Shown here piece after piece: positions 33,545 through 42,462 of a stretch of DNA of 50,624 nucleotides. Position numbers and translations under genes: made by a program. How positions within the stretch are numbered: the stretch's first letter is position 1; each line of letters begins with the position of its first letter. Location of the stretch: positions 3,573 to 54,196 of the forward strand of contig NZ_JAKJHX010000025.1 in assembly GCF_021648855.1 (NCBI RefSeq), given 5' to 3'. The notes below the pieces were generated by a model that worked only from the letters and a program-made list of their open reading frames with translations, did no database searches and had not been told where the DNA came from. Source of the DNA: Tychonema litorale BBK16. Lineage in GTDB: Bacteria; Cyanobacteriota; Cyanobacteriia; Cyanobacteriales; Microcoleaceae.

Positions 33545-36133
33545 TTAGTCGTCAGCCTCAGTAATTAAATTAAGAATCTTCTCGTATTCAAAATTATCTA
33601 GATAACTCCGAAGAATTTCCGCAAATTCTGAATTATCGCTCCTGATTTCCTCTATGGTACTAGCAATTAAATCAAAGTCAGCACTCCGAATGACCCCCTT
33701 CATATTATTTATCCATTCTGCGGGTAGTTTTGATACAAAACCCAGGGTAGCATTTGAGATAGAATCAACATCCGGGCGATCGCCTGTCGAGCTAAAATCT
33801 GTTGAATCAGAGTAGATATATTTTACCCCCAAATGTTTATTGAGAGTATCTAATATATCTATTTTGCGAAAAGGCTTACTGATAAAATCATCACAGCCAA
33901 TCAATAAGGCAAAAGAGCGTTTTTCTCTCTCTATTATACTAGCTGTCAAAGCAATAATCTTCGAGATTGGAAATTCGGAACTTGTGCTGGGCTCTTCGAC
34001 AGAGTCCCCTCTGAGTCCTTGGACTTCGCTCAGGGGGGACTTAGCTGAAGTATTCTGAATTGTCGGGTCTTCATTTCTTTCTTGTTCTTCTTCGTTTTGC
34101 TTGATTCTGGCTTTAATTTTTATAGTAGCTTCATAGCCATCCATGACTGGCATTCGCAGATCCATAAAGATTAAGTGCGGATGCCAACTTTCCCAGATTT
34201 CTACTGCTTCGAGACCGTTGCTAGCTTCTTGCAGCAAGAAACCCAAGGGAGAAAGCAGTTTTACTAAAAGTAACCGATTATCTTCGCGATCGTCAACAAT
34301 TAAAATTCGATAACTGGGCTGATTTGCTTCCAAACCTATAACTACACTTTTGGTTTTTGGGGCAGGAATTGCAGCAAAATCCACTAAATTCACTTTAACT
34401 TCAAACTTAAAAATACTGCCACGCCCTACTTGGCTTTCTACACTAATATCGCCCCCCATTAGCCGTACAAAATTGCGACTAATAGTTAATCCTAAACCAG
34501 TACCTTTTTGGATTTTTTGACCAGATGAAGTTTGCACAAATGCTTTAAAAGCATTATCTAACTCTTCCGGGGAAATGCCAACTCCGGTATCTTCTATTTC
34601 AAATTGTAGCCAGCAGAAATCAGGAATATTTACATCATCCTTTACCTCGCAGTCAACATTTGTTTGCTTGTCCTCCCATTTTTTTTTCTTTCGCCATTCC
34701 CCCATTGAGAAGGGTTCTTCTTCGTATTCCTCTTCCTTTATCCTAACTTTTACCGACACGCCTCCTGTCTCAGTGAATTTAATTGCATTTCCGAGGATAT
34801 TAATCAAGACTTGCCGTAGTTTAACCTCATCAGTTTGCACATACTGCGGAACATTTGTAGAGCGCAGAAAAACTAAGTATAAGCCTTGATCTTGCGATCG
34901 CATTTGGAACATATCTTGCAACTCCTCCAGCAAGCGGTAAAGATCAAAATTTGTTGGTATGGCGATCATTCGCCCCGCTTCTATTTTAGATAAGTCCAAA
35001 GCTTGATTGATCAGGGTAAGCAGGTATTCGCCACTGCGATGAATTATTCTGAGATTTTCTCGATCTTCTGATGTGAAATTCGGACTGGTTTCCATGACTT
35101 GAGTAAAGCCGAGTATGGCATTAAGGGGAGTGCGTAACTCGTGACTCATATTGGCAAGGAAGGTACTTTTTGCTCTGTTTGCTGTTTCCGCAGCTAAAGC
35201 CGCTTGTTGCAGTTGTTCTGTGCGCTCAACTATCTGAGCTTCTAGGGTACGCTGGTAATTTGCCAAAAAACTTTCTAATTCTTTACGATCGCTAATGTCT
35301 TGAATAACTGCGATCGCATAGCTAATATCTCCGCTAGAATTATAAATTGGCATAGCACTTATTTCTAGGGAAATAGTTAGACCATATTGAATGATTTCTA
35401 CGTTATCAACCTTAACATATTCCCCTTGCAGCGCCCGCGAAATCGGAAAATTTTCCGGTAAATATAGCTGGTCATTATTAGGGTTATAAGATCCTTTTGT
35501 GGCAAGTAATTGTTCCGCAGTAGTAGCCAAGATACTTTTTGTACTCAGGAATTTCTCTGCTGCATGATTAAAATAGGCGATCGAGCCATCTGGACTATAA
35601 ACAGATACTCCCAATGGCAAAGCATCTAAAAAATGATTCAATCGCCTTTCACTAGCAGATAATTCCTCATTTACTCGCTCTAGCTCCTTGTTGGTTTCTC
35701 GCCCTTTGATAATTTCAGATGTTAACTTTTGGTCTTGCAAATAGCTATGAATAGCTTCTACTACTGTCATTTTTAAATCTTCTTTTTGCCAAGGTTTCGC
35801 GATGTAACGATATAACTTGGCATACTTGATAGCATGGCTTATAGCCTCTAAATCTGCCTGCCCTGTCAGCATAATTTTCATCGTATTGGGCGATTGTTCG
35901 TGAATTCTTTTGAGTAGTTCGTCCCCTTTAATACCAGGCATGATATAATCAGAAAGTACCAAAGCTACTTCGTATTCATCTGCTTGCAAATCTGCCAGCA
36001 ATTCTAAAGCATCTTCACCACCTTCCGCTGTTTCAATGATACATTGATCGCCCAACGCCTTTTTTAGTTCAATTTTTAAACTGTTCAAAACATCTGGCTC
36101 ATCATCTATACAAACAATCACAGGTTTTTTCAT
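33545..36133 (-). CDS. Receiver-PAS-kinase-receiver hybrid histidine kinase (copy 1)
   Basis: 862 residues with the same plan as its downstream duplicate: receiver 1 (Asp62), PAS, HisKA with His331, HATPase, receiver 2 (Asp658 in IFMDLRMPV) and the helical tail from about 790. Two insertions set it apart: a very charged stretch in the ATP-binding domain (about 465-503, with EEEYEEEPF and RKKKKWEDK) and a 40-residue stretch in receiver 2 (about 678-721). The N, G1 and G2 boxes are kept, so it should still bind ATP. Its ATGA start overlaps the preceding receiver gene's stop, implying coupled translation. Confidence 0.94.
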   Translation of the reverse strand: MKKPVIVCIDDEPDVLNSLKIELKKALGDQCIIETAEGGEDALELLADLQADEYEVALVLSDYIMPGIKGDELLKRIHEQSPNTMKIMLTGQADLEAISHAIKYAKLYRYIAKPWQKEDLKMTVVEAIHSYLQDQKLTSEIIKGRETNKELERVNEELSASERRLNHFLDALPLGVSVYSPDGSIAYFNHAAEKFLSTKSILATTAEQLLATKGSYNPNNDQLYLPENFPISRALQGEYVKVDNVEIIQYGLTISLEISAMPIYNSSGDISYAIAVIQDISDRKELESFLANYQRTLEAQIVERTEQLQQAALAAETANRAKSTFLANMSHELRTPLNAILGFTQVMETSPNFTSEDRENLRIIHRSGEYLLTLINQALDLSKIEAGRMIAIPTNFDLYRLLEELQDMFQMRSQDQGLYLVFLRSTNVPQYVQTDEVKLRQVLINILGNAIKFTETGGVSVKVRIKEEEYEEEPFSMGEWRKKKKWEDKQTNVDCEVKDDVNIPDFCWLQFEIEDTGVGISPEELDNAFKAFVQTSSGQKIQKGTGLGLTISRNFVRLMGGDISVESQVGRGSIFKFEVKVNLVDFAAIPAPKTKSVVIGLEANQPSYRILIVDDREDNRLLLVKLLSPLGFLLQEASNGLEAVEIWESWHPHLIFMDLRMPVMDGYEATIKIKARIKQNEEEQERNEDPTIQNTSAKSPLSEVQGLRGDSVEEPSTSSEFPISKIIALTASIIEREKRSFALLIGCDDFISKPFRKIDILDTLNKHLGVKYIYSDSTDFSSTGDRPDVDSISNATLGFVSKLPAEWINNMKGVIRSADFDLIASTIEEIRSDNSEFAEILRSYLDNFEYEKILNLITEADD

Positions 36134-36522
36134 AGTATTTCCAGTCCTGATTTAATCGTCTTGATTAAGTCTTCCACCTTCCAAGGTTTGTACAAACAAC
36201 AATATAAATTAGCGTGTTTAACCGCCCGTTCAACTGCCGCTGTATCCGCTTGACCAGTCAACATAACCTTAACAATTTTAGGATGTTCTTTGTGAATCCT
36301 AATTAAAAGTTCGTCACCTTTTATTCCCGGCATCAACCAATCAGAGACCACAACAATTACCTGATTTTCTTCTTCAAAGGCTTCAATTATCTCTAAAGCT
36401 TCATCAGCACTTTCAGCCAATTCATAAAAGTAATTATCTTTAAATTCATTTTTAAGCTGTATTTTGAGAGTATTCAGTATATCTGCCTCATCATCAACGC
36501 AAACAATTACAGGTTTATTCAT
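36130..36522 (-). CDS. Single-domain response regulator
   Basis: 130 residues from the ATG at 36522, chosen because the start NKPVIVCVDDEADIL then aligns with MKKPVIVCIDDEPD of both hybrid kinases; a longer frame starts at 36546. Acidic pair DDE, phospho-Asp in VVVSDWLMPG, Thr in MLTGQAD and Lys in YKPWK are all there. It closely resembles receiver 1 of the two following kinases, so the three may be interchangeable phosphate acceptors, or it is the source of those fused receivers. No output domain: it probably shuttles phosphate. Confidence 0.92.
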   Translation of the reverse strand: MNKPVIVCVDDEADILNTLKIQLKNEFKDNYFYELAESADEALEIIEAFEEENQVIVVVSDWLMPGIKGDELLIRIHKEHPKIVKVMLTGQADTAAVERAVKHANLYCCLYKPWKVEDLIKTIKSGLEIL

Positions 36523-36667
36523 CTTTTTTTCTCTTCTTCGATTCAATTTTACTTACAGCAGATTGCAGGTTTACGAGGTATATTCAACATCCCGTGGGGA
36601 GACGGCACTGCCCAAGGAGTGTCAACTTAAGCCTGAAAGCCCGCCAGGAACTGTAGTCAGCCACCCT

Positions 36668-36790
36668 GTCCGCCAGGGAATTAATTCCCTGTCTAATAGC
36701 TAAAGTCCTCTAAAAGAGGACTCAAGAACTCCTGCCGTCCTCTTTTAGAGGACTTGCGCTTTGAGGCAGGGGTTTCAACCCTTGCCGGAC
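36668..36790. repeat. Three-hairpin dispersed element, copy 1
   Basis: The 439-base gap between receiver gene and receiver-kinase gene holds this element. Ends are GTCCGCCAGGGAATTAATTC and GGTTTCAACCCTTGCCGGAC; the middle has CTAAAGTCCTC and AGTCCTCTTTTAGAGGAC-type paired arms. Its right arm (GCTTTGAGGCAGGGGTTTCA onward, 33 bases) is the exact reverse complement of the left arm of the copy at 50411-50530. The rest of the gap shows no gene; a partial GACGGCACTGCC palindrome lies at 36600. Confidence 0.8.
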
Positions 36791-36961
36791 TATTGGTTGT
36801 ACCTGATTGTTGACACCAATGGGCTCTCGGAGTGTCCTTACAAACAAGTGTACTTACAAGGACTATGTACCTCATATACCTGAAAAGTGCTGTAGATCCG
36901 CGCATAGCTTGACTGTACTTTATTTTTTTGGTGCGATAATATAGCCCATCCGTTATCCATC

Positions 36962-38395
36962 TTATTTTAATATATTTGGTAACGATACTGTAAATATTGT
37001 CTCCCCTGGTACGGACTCTACACTAATATTTCCCTGATGTTTGTCAATAATTTTTCTGACAATATCTAATCCCAAACCGCTACCTTCGCCCGCAGCTTTC
37101 GTCGTAAAAAACGGCTGAAAAATTTTGGGGACAATTTCCGGTGCAATGCCTTTACCATTATCAATAAATTTGATTAACAAATTTTCATCTAAAGACTGAG
37201 TTTCAATGATCAAAGTTCCTTTATAATTCATTGCTTGCAGAGCATTGTGAACAAGATTTGTCCAAACTTGATTTAACTCATCTGGATAGCAAATAAGTTG
37301 GGGTAAATCGCCATATTTTCTGACAACTTCAATGCCCTGTTTCAGTTGGTTTTGATAAAGCGTTAAAACAGTTTCAATGCCATCGTGTAAATTTGCTTCC
37401 ACTTTTTCTTGCTTGCTATCAAAATGAGCGTAGCTTTTCAAAGCAAATACTACTTTCCCAGACTTTGCCGTCGCTCTTTGAATTAAGCTAATACTTTTCT
37501 TGAAACTCGCAAACTGGTAAGCAGTATTTAATATTATTTCCCAATCTGGCATTTGAAAAAGTGGCAAAAGCTGATCGATATCATCGTAGATTTCCATGTC
37601 AACCAAAGTATCCGCAATATCCTCAGCATTTGCCACTTCTTTTACTATCAAATAACTAACTAAATTATTCTTAAATTTGCGCTTTTCTTTACTCGTAAAT
37701 ATAGTTTGTTGCACCAGAGATGATCTGTAGAGGAGCTTTAAAAAATAAACTTGGCTTTGTGAAGAAGTTTGCCGGAAAAAGCGAGGTAAATTTTCCAAGT
37801 TTTCTTCCCAGAAATTAGCAATATTATCAATAGAAGAACCTATAATACCGAGGGGAGTATTGATTTCGTGGGCAATACCAGCAATTAGTTGTCCGAGCGC
37901 TGCCATTTTTTCCGATTGAATCAAATGCTCTTGGGTTGTTTGCAATTCTTGGATCGCAGTTGCTAAATCTTCATTTCTTTCTTGCAAACTGTTTTGCAGA
38001 TTACAAATTTTTAAGTGGGTTTCGATCCGTGCTAAAACTTCTTCCACTTGAAAGGGTTTAGTGATAAAGTCTACTCCTCCAACGGCAAAAGCTTTAACTT
38101 TATCCATCACGTCGTTGATGGCACTGATAAAAATCACAGGAATGTCTTTTGTTGCCTCATCAGCTTTGAGTTGCTGACAAACTTCATAGCCGTCCATTTC
38201 CGGCATCATAATATCCAGCAGCACTAAATCTGGGGGTATTCTCTGAGCGGCAGAAAGTGCTAGTTTTCCGTTGGGAACGGGGCGAACTTGATAGCCTTTT
38301 TTACTTAAAATTCCTGACAAAAGATGTAAGTTTTCTAGGGTATCGTCAACTACTAAAATGTTACCTTGATGTGTTTTTGTTAAATTTGAAGTCAT
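36962..38395 (-). CDS. Receiver-histidine kinase
   Basis: 477 residues from the ATG at 38395, which follows AAGGTGAAC and lies seven bases after the big sensor kinase's stop; the frame could open at 38425 but that would lack a ribosome site. Receiver (about 12-130, LLDIMMPEMDG), coiled coil, then H-box EKMAALGQLIAGIAHEINTP, and a C-terminal HATPase (GEGSGLGLDIVRKII). Between H-box and ATPase there is an unusually long helical part (about 190-330). This receiver-kinase type is common in cyanobacteria as a second tier that is activated by phosphorylation. Confidence 0.93.
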   Translation of the reverse strand: MTSNLTKTHQGNILVVDDTLENLHLLSGILSKKGYQVRPVPNGKLALSAAQRIPPDLVLLDIMMPEMDGYEVCQQLKADEATKDIPVIFISAINDVMDKVKAFAVGGVDFITKPFQVEEVLARIETHLKICNLQNSLQERNEDLATAIQELQTTQEHLIQSEKMAALGQLIAGIAHEINTPLGIIGSSIDNIANFWEENLENLPRFFRQTSSQSQVYFLKLLYRSSLVQQTIFTSKEKRKFKNNLVSYLIVKEVANAEDIADTLVDMEIYDDIDQLLPLFQMPDWEIILNTAYQFASFKKSISLIQRATAKSGKVVFALKSYAHFDSKQEKVEANLHDGIETVLTLYQNQLKQGIEVVRKYGDLPQLICYPDELNQVWTNLVHNALQAMNYKGTLIIETQSLDENLLIKFIDNGKGIAPEIVPKIFQPFFTTKAAGEGSGLGLDIVRKIIDKHQGNISVESVPGETIFTVSLPNILK

Positions 38396-38402
38396 GTTCA
38401 CC

Positions 38403-41400
38403 TTAGTTACCCTCGCTTTTAGCAATTACGCTCAAAATGCTATCGTATTCAAAATTATTAATACAATCTTCAAGCTTGTCAGCAAGAGATGAGTTCACAC
38501 TACGGATTTGGTCTATAGAAGAGGCAATCGCCTCCATATCCACACTCAAAATATTTTGCTTGAATGTAGCTACCCAATCGGGAGGAAGAGAGGTGATCGC
38601 CAGGGGTGTCAAGATTTGTTGACGGTCGTCCCCTGAACTTGCCACACTTGCTTCTGTGGGATATTCATAAATATAGCGTACTCCTAGATGTTTGCTAATT
38701 GCCATAAATATATCTTCTTCTCGGAACGGTTTCCGCATAAAATCATCGCAACCCGCTGAAAGAATCACCGCGCGTTCTTCCTCTAAAACGCTAGCAGTCA
38801 GAGCAATGATTGCAGTTGCTTGCCCGCAAGTTGTAGTTTTAATTTGTTTTGTGGCTTCGTACCCATCCATCACGGGCATTCTCATGTCCATCCAAATCAA
38901 TTGTGGTTCCCACTCTAGAGAAATGTCCACTGCTTCTTTACCGTTATTAGCTTCTCTCAATTCAAAACCCAGGGGACTCAAAAGTTTGACCAACAATTGA
39001 CGGTTTAGGGGTTTATCATCCACAATTAGCAATCGGTAGCTGGGCTGATTTGGTTCGAGAGCAACTACTCGAAGTTTTGGTTTTTTGCTTTCAATATCGG
39101 CATCTTCAACCAGATGAACTTGGAGGTCAAACTGAAATATTGTACCTTTTTCAACTTCGCTAGTAACGGTGATGTCACCTCCCATTAATTTCACAAATTG
39201 GCGGCTGATCGCTAAACCTAAACCAGTTCCTTCCTGAGAATCTTTACCTGTTTTTGTTTGTACAAATGCTTCAAATAACTGATTGATTTCATCAGGCGCA
39301 ATACCTGCACCGGTATCTTGGACTTGGAAATGCAGTGAGTAGCAACCTGCTATTTTTGCATTGCTATTGTTTTGTTTGTTCTGTAGACCCCCTCTAACTT
39401 GCACTGAAACTCCCCCTGATGAAGTGAATTTAATTGCATTGTTGAGCAAGTTGATTAAGACTTGGCGCAATTTGACTTCATCGGTATAGATATAGTGAGG
39501 CACTTCCGCATCTCTATCGAAAAACAACTGTAATGATTTTTCCTCAGCTTTCAGAGCAAACATATCTTCCAAATCATCGAGCAGTCGATACAAGTCAAAG
39601 CTTTTTTCATTGATAGTAGTGCGTCCAGCTTCGATTTTTGATAAGTCTAAAACTTGGTTGATTAAACTTAGTAAATGTTCCCCACTTCGGAGAATAATTC
39701 CCACATTTTCTTGATTGTCCTTAGAGAGGCTTTTACTCCGAATCATGACTTGAGCAAAGCCGAGTACGGCGTTTAAAGGAGAGCGTAGTTCATGGCTCAT
39801 ATTAGCGAGAAAGGTGCTTTTAGCTTTGTTCGCTGCTTCTGCTGCTTCTTTTGCCTGCTGCATTTGGATTTCGGCTTCTTTGTTAGCAGTAATGTCTTTA
39901 ATAAAGCCTTCGTAATAAAGTAGGTTTCCTTCTTCATCACAAACAACGCGAGAATTTTCGGAAACCCAGATAATACTGTTATCTTTTTTGTAAATTTCCG
40001 ATTCAAAGTTTGACAATATCCCATGCAAATTCATCAGCGACATAAATTGCTGACGGCGGTGGGGATTCACGTAAAGCTGATTTTTTAAATTGGGCTGTGC
40101 TGCTATAAGTTCTTCGGTGGATTCGTACCCATATAATTGAGCTAAAGCGCGGTTAGCACTGAGGTATTTTCCGTCAGGAGTAATCTGAAAAATTCCACTT
40201 AGGGCATTTTCATAAATGTTGCGGTACTTTTCTTCGGCTTCCCGGAGGGCGGTTTCTGCTTTTTGTCGATCGCTAATATCGCTAGAAATCGACAAAAAAC
40301 AAGCTTCTCCGTCAATATCAATAGTTTCTATAGATAGCAAAGCTGTTCTTTCTCTACCACTTCTATCCCGAAATTGCAGCTCATAATTTTGGATAGCTGT
40401 TTTATTTTTTAACATTTTAATCATACGATCGCGTTCTGCCAAAGTCGCCCAAAAATTCAGCTCTACGGCTGTTTTGCCAATGATTTCTTCGTGACTGTAG
40501 CCCATCATCCGACAAAAGCTCTCATTAACTTCTATGTGGCGACCGTCGCTGATTCTCGTCAGGGTAATTGCATTAGGACTTAAATGAAAAGATTTAGAAA
40601 ATTTTTCTTCGGCTTTGGCAAGCTCTGCGGTACGTTGGACAACTTGTGCTTCTAAATTTTGCTTGTATTCTCTGGAAAGTTTTTCTGATAATTTGCGTTC
40701 TGTAATATTTTGAAAAGCACACATCCCGTAAATAATATTCCCTTGTTCACCATAAATGGGAGTGCCCGAAACTTCCAAAGGAACAGTTTCGTTGATGTGA
40801 ATAACTTCTACGTCGTCAATAGTTACACTTCTTCCCTGCAAAGCATTCAAAATCGGATCGCGTTCTGCTGGATAAACTTCCTGAGTTCCTGCTAAATAAG
40901 CTCGGTAAGACTGGCGTAAATTTTCAGCATCTGATTCCAAAACGCCTTGACCTAAAAGTTCCTCTCCGATTGGATTAATGTAATATGGTTTGCCTTGTGA
41001 ATCGACAATAAAGATGCCGAGCGGAATAGCATTGAGAAACTGTTTGAGTCGGCTTTCGCTTTCCCTAAGCGATGTGAATGAATGCTGTAATTGCTCTGCC
41101 ATGCTGTTGAAAGAATGGGCAAGTTCTCCGAGTTCGTCTTCGCGATCGCTAGTTAGTTTTGTATCCCATTCATTTCTCGCTAAAGCTTTGGCTGCCGCGT
41201 TCAATTTTAAAATGGGCCGCACCACCCATCGAGCAGTAATAATTCCCAGAATTGTGGCGATAATCAAAGCTGCGGCGGAGAGGAAAATAGTAGTGCGACT
41301 GTTGGTGTCAATTTGTTCCATAAAGTCTGACTCTGGAACAACTACGGCAATTAGCCAATCTAATCCTCGATCGTCTTTGAAAGGAGTTATTTGAAGAAAC

Positions 41401-42347
41401 TGGCGCTTTCCGTCAATTTCCAAAGTAAGCTGTTTAGAATCATTGATTTTGCCTGCTTTGCCGTATATTTTCTCTAAATATAGTCCTGTTTGGCGAATGA
41501 CTGGGTTATTGCTTTCTGAAGCCCTGATGCGCTTTACTTGTTCATTTTCAAGTGTAAATTCGGGAGTTTTAGTGGAAGTTGCGATCAACATTCCCGATCG
41601 CTCCATTAAAAAAGTTTGCCCCGTCTTGCCAACTTTGAGGCTGGTGAGAAATTCTTTGATTCTGGAAAATAATAAATCGCTGCCAGCGACTCCTAATAGC
41701 TTCCCGGTGTCGTCGTAGATAGGCATGGCGGCAGTAATTGCCAAATCTCTGGTTAAAAAATCAGTATAAATTTGACTCCAAATAGGTTTTTTTGCTGCCG
41801 CTGCTGCTATGTACCAAAGGCGCTTTCGTGGATCGTAAATAGTGGATGAAATCTGGACTAATTTGAGGCGATTTCCTTGAGGATCAGCGGTGTATCGAGC
41901 CAATTTATTGCCTGTGGAGCGATCAGCGGTAGATATCAAAATTCGATCTTTGGTTTGGATTGCTCCTGAGTGTTCTCCATTTTCACTGCCTACATAAATG
42001 ATGCTGATGGAGTCAAAGTATTGAATTTGTTCTAGGAAGTGATGCTCTAGTTTTTGTTTTTCTTCTAGTTTCAACTGCCCCAATTTTATCCCCTGAACGT
42101 TCAGGTGATTGACAATGTGAGGAATTGACATATAATTTCCAATTCGGTCTTTAATGCGATCGGTAATTTCTCCTCGTAACTGAGCGGCAACATCATTGAC
42201 GGCACGCTGCCCGTTTTGAAAGGATAGCCAACCTACAACTCCTACAATGGCAACAATTTGGACTAAAAAAGGAACAACAAGGACTGTTTGTAAGGGAGCT
42301 TTGCCGATGATTTTAGTGGCCAAGCGATTGAGCTGTTTAGGAAACAT
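38403..42347 (-). CDS. Cache-HAMP-3xPAS hybrid sensor histidine kinase
   Basis: 1314 residues from the ATG at 42347 (AGGA five bases upstream). Order: membrane helix (about 18-42), extracellular double Cache sensor (about 60-350), membrane helix (353-373, TIFLSAAALIIATILGIITA), HAMP, three PAS domains (about 430-830), HisKA (LANMSHELRSPLNAV), HATPase (GTGLGLAISRQ), receiver (IWMDMRMPV) and the ~60-residue helical tail (LPPDWVATFKQNILSVDMEA). It should sense a small molecule outside the plasma membrane. The frame extends 35 codons further upstream, but that part is a translated intergenic heptamer repeat and is unlikely to be protein. Confidence 0.93.
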   Translation of the reverse strand: MFPKQLNRLATKIIGKAPLQTVLVVPFLVQIVAIVGVVGWLSFQNGQRAVNDVAAQLRGEITDRIKDRIGNYMSIPHIVNHLNVQGIKLGQLKLEEKQKLEHHFLEQIQYFDSISIIYVGSENGEHSGAIQTKDRILISTADRSTGNKLARYTADPQGNRLKLVQISSTIYDPRKRLWYIAAAAAKKPIWSQIYTDFLTRDLAITAAMPIYDDTGKLLGVAGSDLLFSRIKEFLTSLKVGKTGQTFLMERSGMLIATSTKTPEFTLENEQVKRIRASESNNPVIRQTGLYLEKIYGKAGKINDSKQLTLEIDGKRQFLQITPFKDDRGLDWLIAVVVPESDFMEQIDTNSRTTIFLSAAALIIATILGIITARWVVRPILKLNAAAKALARNEWDTKLTSDREDELGELAHSFNSMAEQLQHSFTSLRESESRLKQFLNAIPLGIFIVDSQGKPYYINPIGEELLGQGVLESDAENLRQSYRAYLAGTQEVYPAERDPILNALQGRSVTIDDVEVIHINETVPLEVSGTPIYGEQGNIIYGMCAFQNITERKLSEKLSREYKQNLEAQVVQRTAELAKAEEKFSKSFHLSPNAITLTRISDGRHIEVNESFCRMMGYSHEEIIGKTAVELNFWATLAERDRMIKMLKNKTAIQNYELQFRDRSGRERTALLSIETIDIDGEACFLSISSDISDRQKAETALREAEEKYRNIYENALSGIFQITPDGKYLSANRALAQLYGYESTEELIAAQPNLKNQLYVNPHRRQQFMSLMNLHGILSNFESEIYKKDNSIIWVSENSRVVCDEEGNLLYYEGFIKDITANKEAEIQMQQAKEAAEAANKAKSTFLANMSHELRSPLNAVLGFAQVMIRSKSLSKDNQENVGIILRSGEHLLSLINQVLDLSKIEAGRTTINEKSFDLYRLLDDLEDMFALKAEEKSLQLFFDRDAEVPHYIYTDEVKLRQVLINLLNNAIKFTSSGGVSVQVRGGLQNKQNNSNAKIAGCYSLHFQVQDTGAGIAPDEINQLFEAFVQTKTGKDSQEGTGLGLAISRQFVKLMGGDITVTSEVEKGTIFQFDLQVHLVEDADIESKKPKLRVVALEPNQPSYRLLIVDDKPLNRQLLVKLLSPLGFELREANNGKEAVDISLEWEPQLIWMDMRMPVMDGYEATKQIKTTTCGQATAIIALTASVLEEERAVILSAGCDDFMRKPFREEDIFMAISKHLGVRYIYEYPTEASVASSGDDRQQILTPLAITSLPPDWVATFKQNILSVDMEAIASSIDQIRSVNSSLADKLEDCINNFEYDSILSVIAKSEGN

Positions 42348-42361
42348 ATTCATCCTAAAAG

Positions 42362-42436
42362 TAATTGGGCATTGGGGATTGGGGATTGGGAATTGGGAAT
42401 TGGTTATTGGTAATTGGGAATTGGTTATTGGTAATT
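42362..42436. repeat. Heptamer-type tandem repeat (GGGGATT / GGTTATT / GGGAATT)
   Basis: About ten imperfect units of ATTGGGR type in tandem fill the 115-base gap before the sensor kinase. They stay open in the kinase frame, which is why an over-long N-terminus is easily predicted. Confidence 0.85.
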
Positions 42437-42462
42437 TGTTGCACCTCCCCAAAAACTGGTAT

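Noticed and set aside
36962..38395. Long segment between H-box and ATPase of the receiver-kinase as an insertion of foreign DNA
   Set aside because: It is helical, shows no repeat sequence, and a long linker at this place is common in cyanobacterial receiver-kinases.
42362..42436. (ATTGGGR)n array as a possible protein-coding extension of the sensor kinase
   Set aside because: A ribosome site and ATG at 42347 follow it, and the repeat is of a known intergenic type.
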